Source: Promethearchaeota archaeon
GTDB lineage: Archaea; Asgardarchaeota; Lokiarchaeia; Sigyniarchaeales; SOKP01
NCBI GenBank assembly: GCA_019894975.1
Contig: JAGXNO010000034.1
Location: 1-43,025, forward strand
Direction: 5' to 3'
DNA length: 43,025 nucleotides
The position numbers were made by a program, and so were the translations under genes. The notes below the pieces were generated by a model that did no database searches, was not told where the DNA came from, and saw only the letters and a program-made list of their open reading frames with translations. This document shows positions 24,479 through 32,852 of the stretch, piece by piece (the stretch's first letter is position 1; every line of letters starts with the position of its first letter).

Positions 24479-25984
24479 ATGACAGGTAAAGTAGAAATAA
24501 AAGGATTGTGCGAACCTCGATTTGAGGCTGTTAAAGATGCATTTACACAAAACTTTGAAGAAGGGATGGAAGTTGGTGCGACTTTTGCGGTAACAATTGA
24601 CGGTAAATATGTAATTGATATATGGGGAGGGTATAAAGATAAAGAAAAAACTCAACCTTGGGAAAAAGATACAATTTGTAATGTATATAGTACGACAAAA
24701 GTTCCTACCGTACTTTGTACAATGATGTGTGTAGATCGAGGTCTCCTAGATTTAGATGAAAAAGTCATGAAATATTGGCCAGAGTTTGGACAAAACGGAA
24801 AGGAAAATGTTTTAGTAAGACACTTGTTAAGTCATACTTCAGGTTTAGCAGGAATCGAAGAAGAGATTCCTTCAAGTACTTATTATGATTGGAATAAAGC
24901 TACTAGTCTTTTAGCTGCTCAGAAACCATGGTGGGAACCAGGTACTAAATGTGGTTATCATGCTATTACTCATGGATATTTGTTAGGTGAAGTGGTAAGG
25001 AGAGTTACTGGAAAAACACTTGGAACGTTTTTCAAGGAAGAGATAGCTAATCCTCTTAATATAGATTTTCATATTGGATTAGCAGAGAAACATACTCCGC
25101 GCGTTTCCAAATTGATTCCAGGGATTCCTAATATGGCTTTGATACCTCTTCTTATGGACGCTATATTTAAGAGAGCTAATGATTCGGAAATAATTAAGAG
25201 AGAAATTAAGAATTTAGAGAAAAAGGTAATACTTGATTATGGGGATGATGATCAATTTGCTATTACAATATCGAATGGAAAGATTCAGTTTACGGTTGGG
25301 AAAATCGATAATCCCGATTGTAAATTTACCACTACAAAAGATCGATTAGGAGTAATGAATTGGTTATTTACTAGTATAAATGAAGAACCAGACTATATAG
25401 CGGAAAATTTGAAAATGGAAGGGAAACCTGAGGATATCGATCAAATTAAGAAGCTTTTTGAATTAGTTGCTAAAGAGGCTAAAAGGTCAGGATCTGTAGG
25501 AATTAAAATGGCTCTAACCCCAATGGGAATACGAAACAGATCTGGAGACCGTGAATGGCAAGCTGCAGAAATCCCTGCTGGTAATGGTCATGGGAATGCA
25601 AGATCTGTAGCACGGATAGCAGCGATAATTGCTTGTGAAGGAGAACTTGATGGTAAAAGAATAATATCCAAGGAAACTCTCGAAAAAATACTTGAAGAAC
25701 AAATTCATGATAGAGATCTTGTCATGGCCTATCCTATACGCTGGGGTTTGGGAGTAGGATTACCAACTAAAGTACGTCCACGTCCAAATTTGCGAACTTG
25801 TTTTTGGGGAGGAGCTGGTGGTTCTGCTATATCAATGGATCTTGATGATCATATTGGATTAGGGTACGTAATGAACCAAATGAGAAATCAAACTATGCAA
25901 GAAACTGCTGCGAATATGTATCATTCAGATACCCGTGGGAATAGATTAATCACCGCATTATATGAATCATTGGGATTGATCTAA
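24479..25984 (+). CDS. Serine beta-lactamase/esterase-type protein with inserted SCP2-like domain
   Basis: 501 residues from ATG 24479 (TTG 24464 would add five). The class C beta-lactamase/EstB fold shows YSTTK at 70-74 (catalytic Ser71 and Lys74), HLLSHTSGLAGI, and CGYHAITHGYLLGEVVRR carrying the tyrosine of the Y-x-N motif. Between about residues 222 and 335 an inserted segment reads as a sterol-carrier-protein-2 type lipid-binding domain (ISNGKIQFTVGKIDNPDCKF, then NLKMEGKPEDIDQI). The hydrolase resumes with MGIRNRSGDREW and ends with FWGGAGGSAISMD. No signal peptide, so a cytoplasmic esterase acting on a lipid or CoA-type substrate is likely. Confidence 0.85.
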   Translation: MTGKVEIKGLCEPRFEAVKDAFTQNFEEGMEVGATFAVTIDGKYVIDIWGGYKDKEKTQPWEKDTICNVYSTTKVPTVLCTMMCVDRGLLDLDEKVMKYWPEFGQNGKENVLVRHLLSHTSGLAGIEEEIPSSTYYDWNKATSLLAAQKPWWEPGTKCGYHAITHGYLLGEVVRRVTGKTLGTFFKEEIANPLNIDFHIGLAEKHTPRVSKLIPGIPNMALIPLLMDAIFKRANDSEIIKREIKNLEKKVILDYGDDDQFAITISNGKIQFTVGKIDNPDCKFTTTKDRLGVMNWLFTSINEEPDYIAENLKMEGKPEDIDQIKKLFELVAKEAKRSGSVGIKMALTPMGIRNRSGDREWQAAEIPAGNGHGNARSVARIAAIIACEGELDGKRIISKETLEKILEEQIHDRDLVMAYPIRWGLGVGLPTKVRPRPNLRTCFWGGAGGSAISMDLDDHIGLGYVMNQMRNQTMQETAANMYHSDTRGNRLITALYESLGLI

Positions 25985-26129
25985 AATATCTTATTTTCTT
26001 TATTTTTTTCTTTGGTGAAATTCAGTGATTTCATCATTCATATCTATAAAAATACAAAACTATAAAATTTTAAAACTATCTACCACATAATTAGATTAGA
26101 ATTTAATCAAAAATTAAACGTGAATATAA

Positions 26130-27131
26130 ATGGTAAAAAGAGTTGCTATAAACGGATTTGGAAGAATCGGACGATTATTCTTTAGAACTGCTTGGGGAAA
26201 CCCAGAAATAGAGATTGTTTCAATTAACGATCTTTTTGAACCAAAATATCTAGCTTATGTATTGAAATATGATACAGTTCATGGTAAATGGCCAGGAACT
26301 GTTGAGGCTGAAGAAAACGCCTTAATCGTTGACGGAAAAAGAATCCCTATAACTGCTGAAAGAGATCCAGCGAATTTACCACACGGAAGCAATAATATTG
26401 ATGTGGTGGTTGAGTCTACAGGATTTTTTATAAACAGAGAAGGAGCTCAAAAACATCTAACTGCAGGAGCAAAGAAAGTCGTGATTAGTGCTCCAGCAAC
26501 TGATCCAGATATTACTGTAGTCCTTGGGTGCAATGATGATAAAATCACCGAAGAACATAAAATTATCTCAAATGCTTCATGTACAACTAACTGTCTCGCA
26601 CCAATCGTAAAAGTTTTACACGAGAACTACAAGATATCCAAAGGGATTATGACTACGATACATGGTTATACAGGTCCACAAAAAACAGTCGATACTGCTG
26701 TGGCTGGAGCCCCAATTAAGATGATTAGAGGACGAGCGGCAGCACAGAATATTATCCCCACTTCAACAGGTGCAGCGAAAGCCATCGGTGCAGTCTTTCC
26801 GGATTTAAACGGAAAACTAGATGGAATTGCTATGAGAGTTCCTGTCCCTGACGGAAGTTGCGTAGACTTAAAATGCATAGTAGAAAATCCTCCAACAGTC
26901 GAGGATATAAATGCTAAAATGAAAGTTGCTTCCGAAAGCTACTTAAAAGGGATTTTAGAATATACAGATGACCCTATAGTTAGTAGTGATATTATCGGAA
27001 ACCCTGCAAGCTCTATCTTTTGTTCTTTATGGACAAAAGTAATCGGTAATTTAGTTGCAGTAGTTTCTTGGTATGATAATGAAATGGGCTACTCTAACCG
27101 GATAGCTGATTTAATTGTAAAGAAATTGTAG
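26130..27131 (+). CDS. gapA: Type I glyceraldehyde-3-phosphate dehydrogenase (bacterial/eukaryotic type)
   Basis: 333 residues, the full length of classical GAPDH. NAD-binding INGFGRIGRLFF is at 7-18. Asp34 in SINDL is the residue that selects NAD over NADP. The catalytic Cys151 is in SNASCTTNCLAP, and His178 in TTIHGYTG. The end is WYDNEMGYSNRI. It catalyses glyceraldehyde-3-phosphate plus NAD and phosphate to 1,3-bisphosphoglycerate. Most archaea use the unrelated-looking type II enzyme, so this type points to gene transfer or a shared eukaryote-like trait. GTGA precedes the ATG. The next gene converges. Confidence 0.96.
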   Translation: MVKRVAINGFGRIGRLFFRTAWGNPEIEIVSINDLFEPKYLAYVLKYDTVHGKWPGTVEAEENALIVDGKRIPITAERDPANLPHGSNNIDVVVESTGFFINREGAQKHLTAGAKKVVISAPATDPDITVVLGCNDDKITEEHKIISNASCTTNCLAPIVKVLHENYKISKGIMTTIHGYTGPQKTVDTAVAGAPIKMIRGRAAAQNIIPTSTGAAKAIGAVFPDLNGKLDGIAMRVPVPDGSCVDLKCIVENPPTVEDINAKMKVASESYLKGILEYTDDPIVSSDIIGNPASSIFCSLWTKVIGNLVAVVSWYDNEMGYSNRIADLIVKKL

Positions 27132-27347
27132 ATTTAAACTTTTTATTTTTTTTTATTCTTTTTAAAAAATCAATTAAGTTTCAATAGGAAATTTAGGAAC
27201 AGTATAAAGTTAAAGATTTACTATTTTTAAAATTTAATTGATATCAAACTAAAACCCAGATTTTGCATCAAATTCCCTACAGGAATGATAGAAGAACCAT
27301 TTTGAAAAAGATCTGATCTTATATTTAAAACTACGTGAATAAAAAGT
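27132..27347. other. 216-bp convergent intergenic region
   Basis: T-tracts directly after the GAPDH stop (27141-27165) would terminate it. Nothing else with coding or structural character was seen. Confidence 0.4.
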
Positions 27348-28412
27348 TCACAAACAATCCCAGAAGAACCTTAGATTTTCTGGTGAGGTAAGAATTCTTT
27401 CATCTGCGGCTAAAAATATATAATTTGGTCCTGGATAAATAAAATCAGCGTCTCCAACTTCATAAAGCCACCCACATCTCCCGACTGCTTCGTCAGAATT
27501 TATTTCATTAACGAAATAACTATAAACATACCTAGCACGGCTAAAAGATTTAATCCATTTGAGTTCATAAGTAATATTTCCTAAATCACCAAGTGTCATA
27601 ATTACATCAAGAGCCGTTATCACATCATTTTGAAGAGTATCGTTTCTTATATTATGTGGTGTAATTGAAATATTGTAAAATTCTACATTAAAGCTGCTCC
27701 CATTTATGGTAACAGTAGGAATAATTATTGTTCCGTTGTTACTCGCAAGACGTATAACTTCTTCTTCAAAAGATGAATATATTTCATCAATATACACGGG
27801 GTTTTCATGATATATTTTAATAGTTGTTCCCGGTTTCCATGGATAATGATCCATTCGATGCACGTTTGGTTCATTAGGATAACCACCATCATAAAATACG
27901 TAATACCACCAGTCTTGTTCTCCATTTAAAGAATCTATGACATGAGTATTCAAACTAAGATTAAAATGATACGTGAGATTGATTTCACCTATTGAATTCA
28001 AGTGCACAAGAATATCAAACACTGAAAAAGACTCGTTTTGAAAAAGATCAGGCCTTGTAGTGTTAACTTCAGCAGAATCATAACTATACCTTGTATTTCC
28101 GATGGTGACTACATTTGGACCAAGGATTGGAGGATAATTTATAGAAATTACTGTGATCGTCAAGGAGAGAATTAATAAACCAATAGAGATATCATAGCCC
28201 CAGTGTTTGATCCTTTTCCGAGTTAAATAGAATTTAAAACCAACTCCGACATGTATTATAATGAATATCAAAAGAAGAATATCATAATCGATATGCCATG
28301 AAAAAAGGAAGAAATCACCAAAGATTTCGGCAAACCACATATAATATGTTAAACCTGATAGTCCTAAAAGGATTGATAGGATAACAATGCCCCATTTAGT
28401 AAGAAGTTGCAT
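27348..28412 (-). CDS. Membrane protein with three TM helices and extracytoplasmic domain, possible b-type cytochrome part
   Basis: 354 residues. Three hydrophobic helices lie in the first 105: WGIVILSILLGLSGLTYYMW, then LLLIFIIIHVGVGFKFY, then IGLLILSLTITVISI. The second carries His residues (SWHIDYD and IIHVG) placed like heme ligands of DUF4405/cytochrome b561-type proteins. The rest is an extracytoplasmic domain with many N-glycosylation-type NxS/T sites, ending GRCGWLYEVGDADF and TSPENLRFFWDC, which recalls DUF4430-like domains. ATG directly abuts the stop of the small membrane protein upstream, so the two are translationally coupled and probably form one complex. The redox partner is unknown. 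Confidence 0.65.
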   Translation of the reverse strand: MQLLTKWGIVILSILLGLSGLTYYMWFAEIFGDFFLFSWHIDYDILLLIFIIIHVGVGFKFYLTRKRIKHWGYDISIGLLILSLTITVISINYPPILGPNVVTIGNTRYSYDSAEVNTTRPDLFQNESFSVFDILVHLNSIGEINLTYHFNLSLNTHVIDSLNGEQDWWYYVFYDGGYPNEPNVHRMDHYPWKPGTTIKIYHENPVYIDEIYSSFEEEVIRLASNNGTIIIPTVTINGSSFNVEFYNISITPHNIRNDTLQNDVITALDVIMTLGDLGNITYELKWIKSFSRARYVYSYFVNEINSDEAVGRCGWLYEVGDADFIYPGPNYIFLAADERILTSPENLRFFWDCL

Positions 28413-28643
28413 TTACCTTAAAAAACTAGTAGTATAAGCTTTTTCGCTCCTAAGTCCCACTATAATCCTATGTCGTTTTAGTTTCATGTATTTGCGTGAA
28501 AAAATAACATGAGCGATAGATAATCCAATTAGAATCCATTGAATAACCAAGTGGAGAGCGATGTAAAACTCATAAGGAGAAAACCAACGACGTGTAGAAG
28601 CATATCCTAAAAAGATTGTAATAAGTGCGAATAATACAAGCAA
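28413..28643 (-). CDS. Small membrane protein, upstream partner of the cytochrome-like protein
   Basis: 76 residues from TTG 28643 with two helices (LVLFALITIFLGYA and FYIALHLVIQWILIGLSIAHVIF) and two His in the second. The frame stays open upstream to 28688 and encodes GLKIHRISSW, which I recall as a typical opening of b-type cytochrome subunits; that stretch holds no ATG, GTG or TTG, so the true start is uncertain or has been lost. The stop abuts the ATG of the next gene. Together they could make a split four- to five-helix cytochrome. Confidence 0.6.
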   Translation of the reverse strand: MLVLFALITIFLGYASTRRWFSPYEFYIALHLVIQWILIGLSIAHVIFSRKYMKLKRHRIIVGLRSEKAYTTSFLR

Positions 28644-28752
28644 CCAGGAACTTATTCTATGTATTTTTAATCCTTTAATCGGTACTTATTATAACCCCTA
28701 ACAAGAAAAAAAGTTAATAGATGTTTAAAAAGAGTTCTATTGTAAAAAATAA

Positions 28753-28763
28753 TCTTTATAAGC
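28753..28763 (+). promoter_or_regulatory. TATA-box motif TCTTTATAAGC
   Basis: This 11-mer recurs at 38466-38476 upstream of another gene. Its position would start a transcript near 28785 for the gene at 28830. A second box, TTTATAAAT (28801-28809), lies 21-29 bases before the ATG and would give a nearly leaderless transcript. Confidence 0.45.
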
Positions 28764-28829
28764 TCTCTATTAGTATGATGGTAACAAAACTAGCATTAAT
28801 TTTATAAATTTCAATATTTTTAAATATAC

Positions 28830-29762
28830 ATGGAATTAAGCCAAGCAAAACCAATAACTATTGGAGATAAAGCACTTTTTGACAAATTCTTTCAGAAATA
28901 TCCACCGGAAACATCTGAATTTACCTTTACAAATCTCTTCATGTGGAGGAATTATTATAATTTCTTGTTTTTAGAATATAATGGACATATAATCTTACTT
29001 TCCAACGATTATTTGAAAAATAGAAAAAAACCAATTAATTCGGACTCTAAAGATTATGTATACTGTTTTCCCCCGATTGGTCCTTATCCTAACAAAATTA
29101 TTATTGAATTATTTGAAAATATCGAAAATATAGAAGTGCATAGGGTTCCAGATGATATCTGTCAGAAATTAACTGAAAATGATAATTACACTAAATTAAA
29201 CTTAAATTGTATTGAAGATCGAAATAATTGGGATTACCTATATAACAAAGATGAAATTCTTAACTTGGCGGGAAACAAGTACAGGCAAAATAGAAGATGG
29301 CTCAATAAGTTTAAAGAAAATTATAATTACGATTTTCAATTATTAACAGAAAATAACATTGAAAAATGTAAAGAACTTCAATTAGAATGGTGTGTTATGA
29401 GGGCATGCACTGAAGACGAAAGCTTAGAAGCGGAGCAGGAAGCAATATTAGAAGCATTGGATAATTTTAGTTCTCTTGGTTTTAGTGGGGGATTAATATG
29501 TGTAGATGACAAATGTGCTGCTTACACATTTGGTGAGATGTTAAATAATGAAACATTAGTAATTCATATTGAGAAAGCTCATATGGATTATGTGGGTGCC
29601 TATCAAGCAATAAATAACTTGTTGTTAAAGAATTGTTGTGTTAAATCCATTTATGTGAACAGAGAACAAGATTTAGGAATTGAAGGATTAAGAAGAGCAA
29701 AAGAGTCATATAAGCCTATTCGAATGATTAAGAAGAATATTATTCATAAGAATATAATATAG
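28830..29762 (+). CDS. DUF2156/LPG-synthase C-terminal-like GNAT protein
   Basis: 310 residues of the DUF2156 family (phosphatidylglycerol lysyltransferase C-terminal fold, two GNAT-like halves). Landmarks are the opening KPITIGDKALFDKFFQKYPP, SEFTFTNLFMWRNYYNF, the central KYRQNRRWLNKFKENY, and the late YVGAYQAINNLLLKN with IYVNREQDLGIEGLRRAKESY, which matches the family's conserved N-[RW]-E-Q-D-x-G-x-x-G-L-R. Family members transfer aminoacyl or acyl groups; the substrate here is unknown. No membrane part, unlike MprF. Confidence 0.88.
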   Translation: MELSQAKPITIGDKALFDKFFQKYPPETSEFTFTNLFMWRNYYNFLFLEYNGHIILLSNDYLKNRKKPINSDSKDYVYCFPPIGPYPNKIIIELFENIENIEVHRVPDDICQKLTENDNYTKLNLNCIEDRNNWDYLYNKDEILNLAGNKYRQNRRWLNKFKENYNYDFQLLTENNIEKCKELQLEWCVMRACTEDESLEAEQEAILEALDNFSSLGFSGGLICVDDKCAAYTFGEMLNNETLVIHIEKAHMDYVGAYQAINNLLLKNCCVKSIYVNREQDLGIEGLRRAKESYKPIRMIKKNIIHKNII

Positions 29763-29783
29763 AATAATAGGTGTTTTAATGTC

Positions 29784-29837
29784 ATGAAATTTATTGAAGA
29801 ACAATCTAGAAAAGTACCAATCCTAGCCGAAACTTAA
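29784..29837 (+). pseudogene. 17-codon N-terminal remnant of an FAD-dependent oxidoreductase
   Basis: ATG 29784 to TAA 29835-29837 reads MKFIEEQSRKVPILAET. This matches the stretch that normally precedes the dinucleotide-binding GGGPAG in FAD-dependent oxidoreductases (…EPSR-[KE]-[IV]-P-[IV]-x-A-E…). The FAD domain itself is absent. It is too short to be a confident gene and is reported as a probable remnant. Confidence 0.25.
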
Positions 29838-29980
29838 AAAACAAGGAGTAAGGATCAAATAATAATTTTTTAATTCTTGTTTAAAAAATTAATAAGGAAA
29901 ATATTGGATTCAAGAATATTTATATTAATATATGTGAAATTACTTATAATACTAAAAAACGGGATAATATGTGAAAGATA

Positions 29981-31639
29981 ATGTCAGAAGAATATACAGA
30001 AGAAGAAAAACCTATTGGCAGATTAACTGGTAAAACGACAACTCATACAGTTACCGTTCTATTTGAAGGATCCTCGGTTGAAAAAAATAATTATTTAGTA
30101 ATTTATGGGGAAAAAGATGAAGATGGAAACAAATCTTTCTATGTACTTTATATTACTGATATGTGGACCGATGAAAAAGGGCGTATGGCAAAATTGGGAG
30201 TATTAGGAGAGCGACCTAAACGACCGTTTGAAATTGGTTCGGATGTTTTCTTGGCAAAAGAAGAACAAATTTCAAAAATTTTAGGAATCTTCAATCCACC
30301 AGAAGAATCTATCTTATTAGGAAAGCTTATTGGTTATCCTTACGAAGTGTATTTATTAATTAAAAATTTTGGCAGAATTTTCATTACGGGTAAATCAGGT
30401 TCTGGAAAATCGTATACCATGGGAATTTTATGCGAAGAATTTCTTAGGAAGGGAATCCCTATCGTCATATTGGATAGACACGGAGAATATGGGAGTTTAA
30501 AGGTTTCCAGTGAAGATGCTGGAGAAGGTGAGAGTGAATTCGTAGATAATATTATTGAATTTTCTGATTTAAAGAAAAATAAGGGTGGTGATATTGATAT
30601 TGAGTATATGTTTTCACTAAGTTCTGCGGATTTAGTTGCTCCAAACCTATGTACTATAGTAAATTTGAATGGTATGGCATTAGAAGTTCAAGAAGCTATT
30701 GCTGGCAAACTGCTTAAGAAACTTTACGAATCAAGCACAACAAGAAAAATTCCACCATTTTATTTGTTTTTAGATGAAGCTCATTTATTTGCAGGAAAAA
30801 AGCAGACAGAAACTTGTGATGTCGTTAGGTTATTTGCTCAAGAAGGGAGAAAATTTGGAGCAAATATTGTTATAGGAACACAACGCCCACAATTATTAGA
30901 TACCACAATACGAGCACAAGCAGGAACTTGGGTTGTTCATAACCTTTCTGATATCAGAGATATAGGAATTACTATTTCGAGTGCAGAAGATTTAAGTAAT
31001 GATAACAAATCAGATATATCTGGATTGGATAAAGGAGAAGCTATAATCTGTGGAGAAGCCGTGAAAGGAATCCCCCTGTTTGTGAAAATAAGATCAAGGA
31101 CAACTAGACATGGTGGAGTAAGTTTCAATCCATTAGATTTTCTTTCCGGGTCCACTGTAGATGAATTACAGAAGCGAAAGGAAAGAATTTTGGGGGGAAA
31201 ATCTGCTGATGAATTGGAAACAGGTAGATCAATGTATCAGGAAATGATGGAACCAAAAAAAGCTGCAGATTACTTAGATGAAATAACCGCTCTAAAGATA
31301 AGGATCCTAGAATTAGAAGATGAAGTTTCAAGACTTAAAGAAAAAGTAGCTACTATAAAAGAGGGAAAAAATATTCCGTTAATTGCTACTGATGACGTTG
31401 TTCAAGATCTCCAAACTGAAATTGAAGTATGGAAAGAAAAATATAATTACCTAAAAGAGATGGCAGAGAAAGGAGAGGGAGATATGATTCCTTTAACCGA
31501 AGATACTGAAGAGTTACTTGATTTAAATAATAGAGCAATTGAGCTTGAAGCACAATTAAAGAAGTATAAATCCAAGTATGATGATGCTATAATTTTAGCC
31601 GAAAAAACTCTCGCAGAACTCAAAAAAACACGTAAATAA
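29981..31639 (+). CDS. HerA-like DNA-translocating ATPase with C-terminal coiled coil
   Basis: 552 residues. An N-terminal HAS-barrel-like domain (1-100, GRLTGKTTTHTVTVLFEG) precedes the ATPase: Walker A GKSGSGKS at 137-144, Walker B FYLFLDEAH near 265, then GTQRPQLLDTTIRAQ, a HerA signature. The last about 150 residues (from KKAADYLDEI) are coiled coil. HerA hexamers work with the NurA nuclease in end resection, but no NurA gene is in the window. The coiled-coil tail is unusual and suggests a HerA paralogue with its own partner. Start ATG, with GTGAAAG upstream and a TATA-like TTTATATTAATATA about 50-63 bases before. Confidence 0.85.
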   Translation: MSEEYTEEEKPIGRLTGKTTTHTVTVLFEGSSVEKNNYLVIYGEKDEDGNKSFYVLYITDMWTDEKGRMAKLGVLGERPKRPFEIGSDVFLAKEEQISKILGIFNPPEESILLGKLIGYPYEVYLLIKNFGRIFITGKSGSGKSYTMGILCEEFLRKGIPIVILDRHGEYGSLKVSSEDAGEGESEFVDNIIEFSDLKKNKGGDIDIEYMFSLSSADLVAPNLCTIVNLNGMALEVQEAIAGKLLKKLYESSTTRKIPPFYLFLDEAHLFAGKKQTETCDVVRLFAQEGRKFGANIVIGTQRPQLLDTTIRAQAGTWVVHNLSDIRDIGITISSAEDLSNDNKSDISGLDKGEAIICGEAVKGIPLFVKIRSRTTRHGGVSFNPLDFLSGSTVDELQKRKERILGGKSADELETGRSMYQEMMEPKKAADYLDEITALKIRILELEDEVSRLKEKVATIKEGKNIPLIATDDVVQDLQTEIEVWKEKYNYLKEMAEKGEGDMIPLTEDTEELLDLNNRAIELEAQLKKYKSKYDDAIILAEKTLAELKKTRK

Positions 31640-31760
31640 AGTATTTTTTCTCATTTTTTAAACATTTTTACTTAATTTTTATCAAACTAATTATATTGAT
31701 TAAGCTGTTTACATTATACCATATTATTTTTTCAAAATATTAGTGCAGATAAGATTAATC

Positions 31761-32852
31761 ATGAATAGTGAATCATTAAAAATTGAAAGTATCAAAGATC
31801 TTCAACGGAAATTATCATCTTTAATTGGAGTTTCTGGACGTGAAGAAGACGTTAGTGCCTTTATTCTAAATGAAATTCAAAATAACGAGTTAGCTGATAA
31901 AACATGGATAGATCCTTTAGGAAACGTTCTTGCAATTAAGGAGGGAACAGACAAAAATAACAGAATATTATTAGATGCCCACATGGATGAAATTGGGTTT
32001 ATGATCTCACATGTAGAGAAAAAGGGATTCTTAAGATTCGTGTTGATAGGAGGATGGGACACACGAATTCTTCTAGGTCAATCTATCTTTTTAAAATCAA
32101 GTACAGGTGAGATTTTCAATGGAATAATCGGGTCAAAACCACCTCATCTCTCATCAATAGAAGAAAGGAAAAAGAGGGTTGATGTTAGCGAAATGTATAT
32201 TGATATAGGATTGTCATCGGAAGAAGAAGTAAATGATAACAACATAACAATCGGAACTGTAGGTACTTTATCATCTCCTTTTACGGACTTTCCCAATGGA
32301 ATGATTAAAGGTAAAGCATTTGATGACCGCACAGGGTGTAATGTAATACTGCATACTCTGAAATTGTTAAACGAAAATGAACCTTTTAATGACACAGTTC
32401 TATGTAATTTTGCAGTGCAAGAAGAAATTGGTGGTAGAGGGGCGGAGACAGGAGCTTATGCTTTAAAACCTACTATAGCATTAGCAATCGAAAATACGAC
32501 TGCGGGAGATATGCCTGGTATTAGGGAAGCAGAGAATCCTGTTAATATTGGTGATGGCCCCGCTATAACCGTTGCGGACATGAACCTTATCTCACATCCC
32601 AAGGTTAACAATAGGCTCATAAAGAATGCAGAAAAAGAGAATATTAATTATCAAATCAAAAAACCCCTTTATGGTGGAACTGATGCGGGAAAGATCCATG
32701 TTTCTAGAAGCGGTGTCCCTAGTTCAGTTGTTTCAGTTCCTTGTAGATATATTCATTCTCCTACTTCTCTTTTAAAACTTCAAGATCTTTATGAAACAAT
32801 ACGATTACTTGATGTGTTTCTGAGAAATCCTGCTAATATTACATTTCAATAA
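31761..32852 (+). CDS. M42-family aminopeptidase
   Basis: 363 residues from ATG 31761 (GTG 31743 would add six). Dinuclear zinc peptidase signatures: ILLDAHMDEIGFMI (His and Asp ligands), FDDRTGCNV (bridging Asp), VQEEIGGRGA (catalytic Glu), and a C-terminal GGTDAGKIHVSRSGVP with YIHSP (His ligand). M42 enzymes (TET aminopeptidases, glutamyl aminopeptidase) form tetrahedral dodecamers in archaea that degrade peptides in the cytoplasm. Its 3' end overlaps the convergent transporter gene by 14 bp. Confidence 0.95.
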   Translation: MNSESLKIESIKDLQRKLSSLIGVSGREEDVSAFILNEIQNNELADKTWIDPLGNVLAIKEGTDKNNRILLDAHMDEIGFMISHVEKKGFLRFVLIGGWDTRILLGQSIFLKSSTGEIFNGIIGSKPPHLSSIEERKKRVDVSEMYIDIGLSSEEEVNDNNITIGTVGTLSSPFTDFPNGMIKGKAFDDRTGCNVILHTLKLLNENEPFNDTVLCNFAVQEEIGGRGAETGAYALKPTIALAIENTTAGDMPGIREAENPVNIGDGPAITVADMNLISHPKVNNRLIKNAEKENINYQIKKPLYGGTDAGKIHVSRSGVPSSVVSVPCRYIHSPTSLLKLQDLYETIRLLDVFLRNPANITFQ

